DNA of 21,296 bases from DATATB01 sp036268995. GTDB lineage: Bacteria; Planctomycetota; Planctomycetia; Pirellulales; PNKZ01. Of this stretch, positions 1 to 8,723 are shown piece after piece. The stretch lies in assembly GCA_036268995.1 (NCBI GenBank), contig DATATB010000085.1:1-21296 (forward strand), given 5' to 3'. The notes beneath the pieces are model-generated. The model had not been told where the DNA came from, ran no database searches, and saw nothing but the letters and a program-made list of their open reading frames with translations. Each line of letters starts with the position of its first letter. Within the stretch, counting starts at the first letter, position 1. The translations under genes were made by a program, and so were the position numbers.

Positions 1-120
1 AAAAACGGCACGCTCATCAACGGATGTTATGCCGTCGAATCAACGCTCAAGCCCGGCGACCGCTTGAGCGTGGGATTATCGACGTTTGTCGTGGCCTACG
101 AAGGCGTGGGCGACGCCTGA
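1..120 (+). CDS. FHA-domain protein, C-terminal fragment
   Basis: The window opens inside a reading frame that runs from base 1 to a TGA at 118-120 and encodes 39 residues. The visible part contains NGTLING, then KPGDRLSVG and FVVAY. This is the end of a forkhead-associated (FHA) domain, in which the Asn-Gly-Thr turn lies near the phosphothreonine-binding loops. FHA domains bind phosphothreonine peptides and in planctomycetes are often paired with Ser/Thr kinase signalling. The domain ends about nine residues before the stop, so it is the C-terminal domain of its protein. What lies upstream is not visible, so the overall function cannot be given. Confidence 0.7.
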   Translation, partial: KNGTLINGCYAVESTLKPGDRLSVGLSTFVVAYEGVGDA

Positions 121-168
121 GCCGGCATCCCGAAAGCCCAGCGTTTGCGTGGCCGTTGTTGCTAGCTG

Positions 169-196
169 TTGACACAGGCCCGGGTTGTGGTAAGTT
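169..196 (+). promoter_or_regulatory. possible sigma-70-type promoter and long leader of the cold-shock gene
   Basis: The 323 bases between the FHA gene and the cold-shock gene contain no convincing coding frame. A perfect TTGACA lies at 169-174. A weak -10 match, TAAGTT at 191-196, follows after a 16-base spacer. If real, transcription would start near 203 and leave a leader of about 240 bases before the ATG at 444. Long structured leaders are known for enterobacterial cspA. The -10 match is poor, so this is tentative. Confidence 0.3.
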
Positions 197-443
197 AGTA
201 CCCAAAAGAGGTGGCGAGAACGACGCGAGCGTATTTGCGTCTAAGCCAAATTGCTTTTCTTGCGGCGGTCATTTCCCCGATTGCGATGAGCGACCGGGAA
301 AGTTGTCTGTCCCTCGACCGCGATTGACCTGCTCACCTCCTCGCCAGGTCAAGGAAGCTGTGATTGTGGGGCGTGCCGTGTCTGGCAGCCTCCAGTGGAT
401 TCAGCCCTCGACATCTTTATTTTTTTCGTGAGGCCGTTTTTCC

Positions 444-647
444 ATGGCGCAGGGAACCATCAAGAAGATTGTGGCGGACAAGGGTTTCGGCTTTATCAGC
501 GGAGACCGCGGGGACGTCTTCTTTCATCATTCGAGCGTCGTGAACAGTTCGTTCGACGACCTACAAGAAGGCCAATCCGTTGAGTATGATGTTGAGCAGG
601 GCAAAGGGGGGAAAGGTCCCCGAGCCATCAACGTGAAGCCTGCATAG
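444..647 (+). CDS. csp: cold-shock protein (CspA family)
   Basis: This is a 67-residue protein, the normal length for a single cold-shock domain, an OB-fold that binds single-stranded RNA and DNA and melts secondary structure in mRNA. The RNP1 motif is visible as KGFGFI (residues 13-18), and the RNP2-like motif as VFFHHS. The start GTIKKIV and the end GPRAINVKPA are also typical. The ATG at 444 is preceded by GAGG at 430-433, a 10-base spacing. The gene stands alone after a long leader and is followed by a DEAD-box helicase and infC, which suggests a shared role in RNA handling. The family identification is secure. Whether this copy is cold-induced cannot be read from the sequence. Confidence 0.95.
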   Translation: MAQGTIKKIVADKGFGFISGDRGDVFFHHSSVVNSSFDDLQEGQSVEYDVEQGKGGKGPRAINVKPA

Positions 648-816
648 TGTCAAGCCTGCCTATCGCCCAGTGAGCCTGCGTCGTCGGGCAGTAGCCCGTG
701 TCACTGGCAATCGGGGGGCGATCGCGCTTGGAAGCCGCGCCGGGGCTCACTGAATAGGGGCCTGGGCCTCGTCGTCCGGTCATGATTGGACCGGCCGGGA
801 GGGCTCTCTGCGCATC

Positions 817-2334
<1,518 letters not shown>

Positions 2335-2369
2335 ACGGGAATTTCGAACTCATAGCCAAGGGTACAACC

Positions 2370-2870
2370 ATCGAGAAAAAACTGCGGATCAACGAGCAAA
2401 TTCGCGTGCCGACGGTGCGCCTGGTTTCGGCTGAAGGCGAACAGGTAGGCGTGGTGGCCGTGGCCGACGCGCTGAACCAGGCCCGCGAGGCCGGCCTGGA
2501 CCTGGTCGAAGTTTCGGCCACCGAGCAGCCGCCGGTGGCTCGGATCATGGACTTCGGCAAGTTCAAATACGACAAGAGCAAGAAGCAGCACAAGCGGACG
2601 GCGCATCAATCGAAGTTGAAGGAGATCCGCGTGCGGCCCAAGACCGGCGCGCACGATATCGAGATCAAGGTCAAGCAAGCCCGCAAGTTCTTGGAAAACC
2701 GCGACAAGGTGCAGGTGACGATGATCTTTCGCGGCCGCGAGCTGGCCCACGTGGACGAGGGGCAGCGGCTGCTGGACGGAGTCGTCGAGCAGTTGAACGA
2801 CATTGCCAGCGTCGAAGCCCCGTCGATGCGGCAAGCCAAGCGGCTGACGTGTATTTTGGCCCCCCGATAA
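2370..2870 (+). CDS. infC: translation initiation factor IF-3, probable AUC start
   Basis: IF3 binds the 30S subunit, keeps 50S away, and rejects wrong start codons and initiator tRNA. The N-terminal RINEQIR and VRLVS segments are intact. The linker signature is ARIMDFGKFKYDKSKK, which fits the family pattern, and the C-terminal domain ends in TCILAPR. No ATG, GTG or TTG lies in frame upstream of the conserved RINEQIR. The first GTG, at 2406, would cut off this conserved segment. An ATC at 2370 sits six bases after AAGGGT (2358-2363) and gives 166 residues, close to the family's usual length. E. coli infC starts on AUU for autoregulation, so a non-AUG start is expected. ATA 2352 and CTG 2382 are weaker alternatives. 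The gene begins 35 bases after the helicase stop. The usual rpmI and rplT do not follow. Confidence 0.93.
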   Translation: MEKKLRINEQIRVPTVRLVSAEGEQVGVVAVADALNQAREAGLDLVEVSATEQPPVARIMDFGKFKYDKSKKQHKRTAHQSKLKEIRVRPKTGAHDIEIKVKQARKFLENRDKVQVTMIFRGRELAHVDEGQRLLDGVVEQLNDIASVEAPSMRQAKRLTCILAPR

Positions 2871-2967
2871 AGGACGTAGCAGCCCGCATCTGAGTTTCCG
2901 CACGACGTGTTTTTCGTTCCCCGGCTCCACCTGGAGTCCTGAGTTTATCACCCAGAGGAGCCTCACC

Positions 2968-3240
2968 GTGGAAAACGAGTATTTCGTCGGCCATCGAGAA
3001 ACCGCGGTCCTGGCGATCTTCCGCCGCTTTCGGGTCGGTCCTTATCAGATGCTGTTTCTGAATTCGAATACCGACGCGCAATTGCGGACGCCCATCTCGC
3101 ACCTGATCAAGAGCGGCCTGGTCGAACGCGAAAAGCGTCCGCACGCCTACCATCTGACCACGGCCGGCTACGACGCCATGTGCAACGCCTGCGCTCCGCG
3201 CAAAGCCCATGCCGGGCGTGCCCCCGTGCGTGCTCGCTAG
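2968..3240 (+). CDS. small winged-helix DNA-binding-like protein
   Basis: This gene encodes 90 residues from a GTG at 2968, with AGAGGAG at 2954-2960 seven bases upstream. The middle reads as a winged helix-turn-helix. The recognition-helix region is TPISHLIKSGLVERE (about residues 46-60), followed by a wing (RPHAYHLTTAGYDAM), a pattern shared by MarR- and PadR-type regulators. It has only one DNA-binding unit and a short basic tail, with no ligand or dimer domain visible. It lies 97 bases after infC and before the SET gene, on the same strand. Its target is unknown, and it could be a regulator of its neighbours. Homologue identity is not assigned. Confidence 0.7.
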   Translation: MENEYFVGHRETAVLAIFRRFRVGPYQMLFLNSNTDAQLRTPISHLIKSGLVEREKRPHAYHLTTAGYDAMCNACAPRKAHAGRAPVRAR

Positions 3241-3335
3241 AGCGGCACACGCCAAAATAGCCGGCACATTCATACGCCGTAACCGCAGCTGCTACTTTGG
3301 ACGACGTTGTCCTTTGTCCACGATCGGAGTGCAGG

Positions 3336-3824
3336 ATGCGAACGGTCGCGGCCGACGACGAGCAGCGGTCGCGGCCGCCGGCGCGCGACAAGCATTTGCA
3401 CGTGCGATCGACTCGTACGGGCCGGGGCATTTTTACCGGTCGGCATTTGCAGCCCTGGCAGATCGTGGGCGAGATTCTGGGCCGGCTCGTCGATGATCCG
3501 GATTACAGCTCGAGCTATTGCTTCGAACTGGGTGACGATCGCTGCCTGGAACCCGACCCGCCATTTCGGTTTCTGAATCACAGTTGCAGTCCGAACTGCC
3601 GATTTCAGTGGTACGACGTGAAAAGCGCCGGCGAGACTGACGCGCGGCGCCGCGTATTTGTCCTGGCCTTGCGCGCGATTGCCAGCGGCGAGCAGTTGAC
3701 GATCGACTACCGCTGGCCGGCCGCGATGGCCATTCCCTGCCGCTGCGGCGAGCTCGATTGCCGCGGCTGGGTCGTCGACCGCCTGGAACTCGACTCGCTG
3801 CCCCCACGCGCCACCAGGCCATAG
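3336..3824 (+). CDS. SET-domain protein-lysine methyltransferase
   Basis: SET domains transfer a methyl group from S-adenosylmethionine to protein lysines. The 162-residue protein is essentially one SET domain. GRGIFTGRHLQP (29-40) begins the fold, NHSCSPNC (81-88) is the pseudoknot and AdoMet-binding motif, and GEQLTIDY (118-125) carries the catalytic-pocket tyrosine. A post-SET-like zinc cluster follows as CRCGELDC with cysteines 135, 137 and 142. The ATG at 3336 has GGAG at 3326-3329, six bases upstream. An in-frame TTG at 3297 is possible but lacks such a site. Bacterial SET proteins of this compact type are known, including in chlamydiae, where they act on histone-like or ribosomal proteins. 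The substrate here is unknown. No histone-like gene lies in the window. Confidence 0.88.
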   Translation: MRTVAADDEQRSRPPARDKHLHVRSTRTGRGIFTGRHLQPWQIVGEILGRLVDDPDYSSSYCFELGDDRCLEPDPPFRFLNHSCSPNCRFQWYDVKSAGETDARRRVFVLALRAIASGEQLTIDYRWPAAMAIPCRCGELDCRGWVVDRLELDSLPPRATRP

Positions 3825-3832
3825 CGGGCTCC

Positions 3833-3870
3833 GATTTTTTCTCGGTGGCTCTGTGCCTCTGTGGTTTTTT
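3833..3870 (-). repeat. ACCACAGAGGCACAGAG-type simple intergenic repeat
   Basis: Read on the minus strand, the block is a degenerate run of CACAGAG-like units: ACCACAGAGGCACAGAGCC followed by ACCGAG, flanked by A-runs. Similar ACCACAGAGGCACAGAG phrases recur, from memory, in intergenic DNA of many bacteria, so this is probably a dispersed element and not a coding remnant. The rest of the 257-base gap (3825-4081) holds a small hairpin (CGACGA at 3916-3921 with TCGTCG at 3926-3931) and nothing else recognised. Confidence 0.5.
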
Positions 3871-4081
3871 CCTGCCGATTTTTCAGCCCAGAGACGCGGC
3901 CGCAAACCAGCCAAACGACGATTTTTCGTCGAGTGGCGCGGATTTCCGGGGCTCGCTTCCGCCCGGCTCGGCTGATCGGCGATGGCTCATATTAGGGGCA
4001 AATGTTTAGCGGTCGGCTTGCAGATGGGTTAGAATCATCGACAGATTCGATGCCGTCGGTAAATCGCGGGGGGGCAAGACC

Positions 4082-5644
4082 GTGGCCGAGATCGTGCTGG
4101 TCAATCCGCGTTTCGAGGTTTCGTACTGGGGCCTTGAGCATGCCTTGCCGCTGTTGGGCAAGCGTGCCAACCTGCCGGTCGCGTGCCTTCCGCTGTTGGC
4201 GGCGCTGACGCCTGCGGAGCACCACATCGCGCTGGTCGACGAAAACGTCGAAGCGATCGATTACGCCCGCTTGGCGCGAGCCGACATTGTCGGCCTCACC
4301 GGCATGAGCGTGCAGCGCACGCGGATGCGCGAGATTCTCACCCGGCTCAAGCAGCACGGCGTGTTCACCGTCGTCGGCGGGCCGTGGGTCACTGTGAAGG
4401 AAGACGAGTTCGGCGAGTTGGCCGACGTGATTTTCATCGGCGAGGCCGAAGAGACCTGGCCGCGGTTTCTGGACGAGTGGAAGCAGGGCCGGCATCAGCG
4501 CCGCTACGAACAGACCGAACGCACCGACATGACGCGCGTGCCGGCGCCGCGCTACGATCTGCTGAAGATGAGCGAATATCTGTTCGGCAGCATCCAGTTC
4601 TCGCGGGGCTGCCCGTTTCAATGCGAGTTCTGCGACATCATCGTGACCTTTGGCCGCCGCCCGCGCCTCAAGACCGCGGCCCAAATCATCTGCGAAATCG
4701 AAAACCTGCGGGCGCAGAACATCGAGATCGCGTTCATCGTCGACGACAACTTGATCGGCAACAAGCAGGCGGTGAAACTGCTGCTGGCCGAGGTGGCCGC
4801 CTGGCAGCGCGACCACGGCTATCCGCTGACATTTTTCACCGAGGCTTCGCTCGACCTGGCCGAAGACGACGTCCTGCTCGAGCGGATGGCCGAAGCGAAC
4901 ATCACCAGCGTGTTCATCGGCATCGAAAGCCCCAACGAAGAGTCGCTGCGCGAAACGAAAAAACTCCAGAACATCCGCCCGAGCGGAACGCTCGTCGAGC
5001 GGGTGCGAAAAGTGCAGGACGCGGGGTTCGACGTGTGGTGCGGCATGATCGTGGGTTTCGATCACGATGAGGCCAGCGTGTTCGCGTTGCAGCGCGATTT
5101 CCTGCGCGATGCCCGTGTCTTGCACGCGATGATCGGCATGTTATCGGCCATTCCCAAGACCCCGCTGTATGCTCGGCTGGCCGCCGAGGGGCGGCTCGAC
5201 GACGAAGACCCGGAGCACTTTGGCACCAATGTGATGCCGGCCCGAATGACGCGCGGCGAGCTGCGCGACGGCTACTTGCGATTGATGCAAGAGGTCTATG
5301 CGCCGGAGGCCTATTTCGAGCGTCTCGATCAGCTTTTCCTGACCGACCGCTTGCGTTTTGGCCGCCCGCGCACGGCGTACTGGCACCGCCATCCTTGGGC
5401 CTGGCTCAAGGCGGAGGCCATGGACCTGGCCCGGTCGGCGTATGTGTATCATCGGTTGATGCGGGGCGTGGAGGACGCGGCCCTGCGGCGAGAGTATCGG
5501 CGGCGAATCGGCCGGCTGCTGCGGGTGCGGCCCGACCCGGTCGTGTTGTTCGTGTACTTGATCAAATGCGCGATGCACTATCATCATTACACGATGGCCA
5601 AACAAATGGCCGAAAGCGACGACCTGGTGTTTAATACGATTTGA
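4082..5644 (+). CDS. B12-binding-domain radical SAM protein with DUF4070-like C-terminus
   Basis: This is a 520-residue enzyme of the cobalamin-binding radical SAM class. The N-terminal 130 residues form a Rossmann-like B12-binding domain (LVDENVEAIDYARL, DIVGLTGMS, VVGGPWVT). The radical SAM core carries the 4Fe-4S motif CPFQCEFC, with cysteines 177, 181 and 184. A C-terminal region (about 370-510) resembles DUF4070. IQFSRGCPFQCEFCDIIV and GRRPR are like those of the hopanoid C2-methylase HpnP and relatives, so methylation or rearrangement of a lipid is possible, but this is inference. Other members of this class act in pigment and antibiotic synthesis. The start is GTG 4082 after a G-rich tract at about 4068-4074. 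The stop lies 50 bases before the ECF sigma gene, which may share its transcript. Confidence 0.85.
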   Translation: MAEIVLVNPRFEVSYWGLEHALPLLGKRANLPVACLPLLAALTPAEHHIALVDENVEAIDYARLARADIVGLTGMSVQRTRMREILTRLKQHGVFTVVGGPWVTVKEDEFGELADVIFIGEAEETWPRFLDEWKQGRHQRRYEQTERTDMTRVPAPRYDLLKMSEYLFGSIQFSRGCPFQCEFCDIIVTFGRRPRLKTAAQIICEIENLRAQNIEIAFIVDDNLIGNKQAVKLLLAEVAAWQRDHGYPLTFFTEASLDLAEDDVLLERMAEANITSVFIGIESPNEESLRETKKLQNIRPSGTLVERVRKVQDAGFDVWCGMIVGFDHDEASVFALQRDFLRDARVLHAMIGMLSAIPKTPLYARLAAEGRLDDEDPEHFGTNVMPARMTRGELRDGYLRLMQEVYAPEAYFERLDQLFLTDRLRFGRPRTAYWHRHPWAWLKAEAMDLARSAYVYHRLMRGVEDAALRREYRRRIGRLLRVRPDPVVLFVYLIKCAMHYHHYTMAKQMAESDDLVFNTI

Positions 5645-5694
5645 CCTTGGGATGCCGCTCGAGAGGGTGCTCTTTGGGCAAAGGGGGGCGTGGC

Positions 5695-6285
5695 ATGTCA
5701 GACGAAGTGGTCGAACCAGACGATGCGGGCGAGTTGGTCAGCAAGTATCGGTTGCCGCTGTTGGCGTTTATCGAGCGGCGGCTGGGGCCGGCGATCCGCA
5801 CGAAGGTCGAGCCCGACGACATCTTGCAGGAAGTGAGCATCGAGGCCGTGCGCTGCTGGCCGGCCATGCGGGCGCAGTTGGGCGCGCCGTTTTCGTGGCT
5901 GTGCGGCGTGGCCGAGCGGCGGATTGTTGACGCACATCGCCGCTTTTTTGGGGCCGAAAAACGCAATGCCGGCCGCGAAGTGTCGCTGGCCCGCGGTGGA
6001 GAGACGAGCGCCGGCGGCTTGCTCAACCTGCTGGTGGCCAGCCTCACGACTCCCACGCAAGCGATCTCGCGCGACAACCGGCATGCACTTCTGCAGGAGG
6101 CCTTGGCTCGCTTGCCGGTCGAGCAGCAGGACGCGTTGCGCTTGCGATATATCGAGAAGCTGCCGTCCAAAGACATCGCGGCCCAATTGGGCAAGTCCGA
6201 CGGTGCGGTGCGCGTGATGCTCACGCGCGCTCTGAAATCGCTGCAAACGCTGCTGGTCAACGCAGGCGTCAGCCGCCCGGGCTGA
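5695..6285 (+). CDS. ECF-type RNA polymerase sigma factor, planctomycete type
   Basis: The protein has 196 residues and would direct RNA polymerase to a limited promoter set. Region 2 contains KVEPDDILQEVSIEA (about 38-51), the core-binding helix, followed by FSWLCGVAERRIVDAHR, which contacts the -10 element. Region 4 spans about 130-185 and holds LARLPVEQQDALRLRYIE and the helix-turn-helix AAQLGKSDGAVRVMLTRAL. There is a long linker between the two. The pattern IERRLGP with EPDDILQE resembles a sigma subfamily expanded in planctomycetes. The ATG at 5695 follows AAGGGGGG (5681-5688) by six bases. An earlier in-frame TTG at 5641 is less likely. No anti-sigma gene is adjacent. Confidence 0.9.
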   Translation: MSDEVVEPDDAGELVSKYRLPLLAFIERRLGPAIRTKVEPDDILQEVSIEAVRCWPAMRAQLGAPFSWLCGVAERRIVDAHRRFFGAEKRNAGREVSLARGGETSAGGLLNLLVASLTTPTQAISRDNRHALLQEALARLPVEQQDALRLRYIEKLPSKDIAAQLGKSDGAVRVMLTRALKSLQTLLVNAGVSRPG

Positions 6286-6313
6286 TGCGACCAGCCTCTG
6301 GCATCGCCGCGGC

Positions 6314-6451
6314 CTATCTGGCCAGCAGGCCGAGCAGGAAGTATTCCGAGATCAGGATCAGCCCTGCCACGGGATACCACTCGAATCGCGCCAGTTTCGT
6401 GCGATGGCTGACCCAGCGATTGTCGGAACGGATGGTCGTGCGGCGGTTCAT
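6314..6451 (-). CDS. small single-pass membrane protein, 45 residues
   Basis: A short minus-strand frame starts with an ATG at 6451-6449 and ends at a TAG at 6316-6314. GGAG lies six bases before the ATG (revcomp of 6458-6461). The protein begins with a strongly basic segment (MNRRTTIRSDNRWVSHRTKL) and ends with one hydrophobic helix (WYPVAGLILISEYFLLGLLA), followed by a single Arg. This charge layout fits a membrane protein with a cytoplasmic N-terminus. It lies convergent to the ECF sigma gene and divergent from the acyl-AMP ligase. Function is unknown and no family is recognised. It could be a regulator or a subunit of a membrane complex. The coding call rests on the ribosome site, the start and the amphipathic layout, so confidence is moderate. 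Confidence 0.55.
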   Translation of the reverse strand: MNRRTTIRSDNRWVSHRTKLARFEWYPVAGLILISEYFLLGLLAR

Positions 6452-6565
6452 GGTTTTCTCCAATATGGAAGTATTTTTCTCGATTAAGCCTGATTAGCGT
6501 CTGAGAGTCACAGCGGGAAACGCGGCCAGAAGTTACTTGCGCGCGCTCCGGTTAATTCGTTCTTC

Positions 6566-6737
6566 GCCCCGGAGGGGCCGAAAGTCGTTATCCAGGGGCG
6601 TGAGCAGCGCCGAAATGCAGCCGAGCCCTGGAAGGGCGGCACTCCTCTGTCGCCCCTTACGGGGCTAAGGCAATCGTTGTCGTACGTTCTTCCAGGGGCT
6701 CGCGCCCCTGGCTAACGACTTCCGCCCCTACCGGGGC
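6566..6737. repeat. intergenic inverted-repeat element with GCCCC/GGGGC palindromes
   Basis: Bases 6566-6605 and the reverse complement of 6698-6737 match at about 36 of 41 aligned positions, so the 172-base block has 40-base imperfect inverted ends. Each end contains its own palindromes: GCCCC at 6566-6570 with GGGGC at 6574-6578, GCCCT at 6625 with AGGGC at 6633, GCCCC at 6652 with GGGGC at 6661, and the perfect eight-base CCAGGGGC (6692-6699) with GCCCCTGG (6704-6711). No coding frame is convincing. Such GCCCC...GGGGC palindromes are, from memory, frequent between genes in planctomycetes. Bases 6498-6565 and 6738-6876 hold no recognised gene. Confidence 0.7.
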
Positions 6738-6876
6738 TAGTTTCGATTGCCTCCCCCTTTCGAAGCGTCCGTGTCGCGATTCATTCGGCCCGGCGGATGT
6801 AACAAGCCGGCCGGCACTCCGCTGTTGGTTGTGGCGGCCGATTGCCGGCAGCGCGATTTCAGATCGGAGCACTCCC

Positions 6877-8619
6877 ATGACCCTGCGAGATTCACGACCG
6901 ACCATGACAAGCCGGGTGGAGGGCGTCGCCACGCTCTCCGAGCTGCTTTACGAGCGGGCCATGGCCCATCCGGATCGCACGGCTTACACTTTTATCGAGG
7001 CCGATGGCAGCCGCCAGTCGCTCACGTATGGTCAACTCGATGCCAAAGCCCGGGCTTTGGCGAGCCGGCTATTGGACGTGGCGGCGCCGGGCGATCGGGC
7101 GCTGCTCGTTTATCCGCAGGGATTGGATTTCATCGTGGCCCTGGCCGGCTGCTTTTATGCTGGCGTGACCGCCGTGCCCACGTATCCTCCGCATGCCAAG
7201 CGGCCCGAGCCGGCACTCTCCCGCCTGGCTGCGATCATCGACGACTCGTGCCCCAGCGTGATCCTGGCCACCGCCGAACTGCGCGAAGCGCTCGAGCCGC
7301 GATTGGCGCCGGGCCTGCCGATGCTGGCTACCGACACCTTGGAACTGTCGCCGGGCGCCGCCTGGCATTCGCTACGGCTGCGGCAGTCGTCGGACCTGGC
7401 CATGCTGCAATACACGTCCGGCAGCACCGGAACGCCGCGGGGCGTGATGCTGACGCATGCCAATTTGCTGGCCAACTTGCGGCTGATCCAACAGGCTTTT
7501 GGCACTTCGAGCAGCTCGACGGGCGTGTTCTGGCTGCCGTTTTATCATGATATGGGTCTCGTCGGCGGCGTGCTGGAAACGCTGTATTGCGGCGGCCACA
7601 GCCTGTTCTTTGCGGCCCAGGCCTTCGTGCAATCGCCGATTCGCTGGCTCGAAACGATCTCCTGCGAGCGGGCCACCATCAGCGGCGCTCCGAACTTTGC
7701 TTACGAAGAATGCCTGCGCCGCATCACGCCCGAGCAGTGCGCGGGCTTGGACCTGAGCCACTGGCGGCTGGCCTTTTGCGGGGCCGAGCCGGTGCGGCCG
7801 GCTACGCTGCGGCAATTTGCCGCGAAATTTGCCGGCTGCGGCTTTCGCCAGGAGGCGCTGTATCCCTGTTACGGGCTGGCCGAAGCCACGCTGCTCGTCA
7901 GCGGCGGGCCGCTCAAAGACTCGGATAAGAGCCCGCCGCTCGAGAATCCAGCCGCCGGCACACACCCGGTCGTATCGTGCGGCCCGGCAATTGGCGGCCA
8001 GCAGGTCATAGTGGTCGATCCCGAAAGTCGGCTTGAAGTTTCGGTAGGGGCGATTGGCGAGGTATGGGTGGCGGGGCACTGCGTGGCCGACGGCTATTAC
8101 AACCAGCCCGAGGCCACGCAGGCCACCTTCCACGCCACGCTGGCCGATAGCGGCGAAGGGCCATTCCTGCGCACCGGCGACCTGGGCTTTTTGCGCGACG
8201 GCGAGCTCTATATCACCGGCCGGCTGAAAGACATGATCGTCGTCGACGGCCGCAATCACTTTCCGCAGGATATCGAGCAGACCGTCGAAGGCTGCCACCC
8301 TTCGATCCTGCCAGGCGGCTGCGGCGCCTTCGGCGTCGAAATCGACGGCGTGGAGCGCGTGGTCGTGACGGCCGAAATCGATCGGCACGCCCGGCGCGAC
8401 CACTCACGCGGCGAACAGGCGGGCACGCAGCAAGTGCTGCACGCGATCCGCCGCTCGGTGGCCGAGCGCCACGCGGTGGAAGTCTATCAGACCGTGCTTG
8501 TCGATCCCCGCACGCTGCCCCGCACCACCAGCGGCAAGATGCGGCGGCACTCGTGCCGCGACGCGTTTCTAAGCGGCCAACTCGACAGTGTGCCCACGCG
8601 ATCGGTGCGGCCAAAATAA
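6877..8619 (+). CDS. fatty acyl-AMP ligase (FAAL)
   Basis: This 580-residue enzyme adenylates a fatty acid with ATP and would pass the acyl group to an acyl carrier protein. Motifs in order are the phosphate loop YTSGSTGTPRGVM (179-191), WLPFYHDMGLVGG (219-231), which is typical of FAALs, ISGAPNFAYEECLRR (268-282), YPCYGLAEATLLVSGG (329-344), LRTGDLGFLRDGELYITGR (431-449) and the C-terminal TSGKMRR with Lys554. The segment around GTHPVVSCGP and VIVVDPES matches the FAAL-specific region that separates FAALs from CoA ligases. The ATG at 6877 follows GGAG (6866-6869) by seven bases and gives the usual FAAL length. An ATG at 6904 is possible. A carrier protein gene follows 104 bases later. The final product of the pathway is not visible. 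Confidence 0.92.
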   Translation: MTLRDSRPTMTSRVEGVATLSELLYERAMAHPDRTAYTFIEADGSRQSLTYGQLDAKARALASRLLDVAAPGDRALLVYPQGLDFIVALAGCFYAGVTAVPTYPPHAKRPEPALSRLAAIIDDSCPSVILATAELREALEPRLAPGLPMLATDTLELSPGAAWHSLRLRQSSDLAMLQYTSGSTGTPRGVMLTHANLLANLRLIQQAFGTSSSSTGVFWLPFYHDMGLVGGVLETLYCGGHSLFFAAQAFVQSPIRWLETISCERATISGAPNFAYEECLRRITPEQCAGLDLSHWRLAFCGAEPVRPATLRQFAAKFAGCGFRQEALYPCYGLAEATLLVSGGPLKDSDKSPPLENPAAGTHPVVSCGPAIGGQQVIVVDPESRLEVSVGAIGEVWVAGHCVADGYYNQPEATQATFHATLADSGEGPFLRTGDLGFLRDGELYITGRLKDMIVVDGRNHFPQDIEQTVEGCHPSILPGGCGAFGVEIDGVERVVVTAEIDRHARRDHSRGEQAGTQQVLHAIRRSVAERHAVEVYQTVLVDPRTLPRTTSGKMRRHSCRDAFLSGQLDSVPTRSVRPK

Positions 8620-8723
8620 ATGTTGTAACAGCAGCCGGACTTCTACGCCTTGATAGATAGCGGCCCGACCAAAGGGCCACAAACCGAGCCAACCCGCGAC
8701 GCCTGGAGTGGAGATTGACAGCC

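Noticed and set aside
685..707. Hairpin pair after the cold-shock gene as a terminator
   Set aside because: CGGGC/GCCCG within CCAGTGA/TCACTGG can fold, but there is no T-run and the role is unclear.
4030..4035. TAGAAT as a -10 element for the radical SAM gene
   Set aside because: No acceptable -35 lies 16-18 bases upstream.
3992..5125. Minus-strand 377-codon frame opposite the radical SAM gene
   Set aside because: It is His/Asp/Arg-rich antisense translation without recognisable domains, while the plus frame has a clear 4Fe-4S motif.
6285..6497. Plus-strand 70-codon frame after the ECF sigma gene
   Set aside because: It is antisense to the better-supported small membrane protein and lacks a ribosome site.
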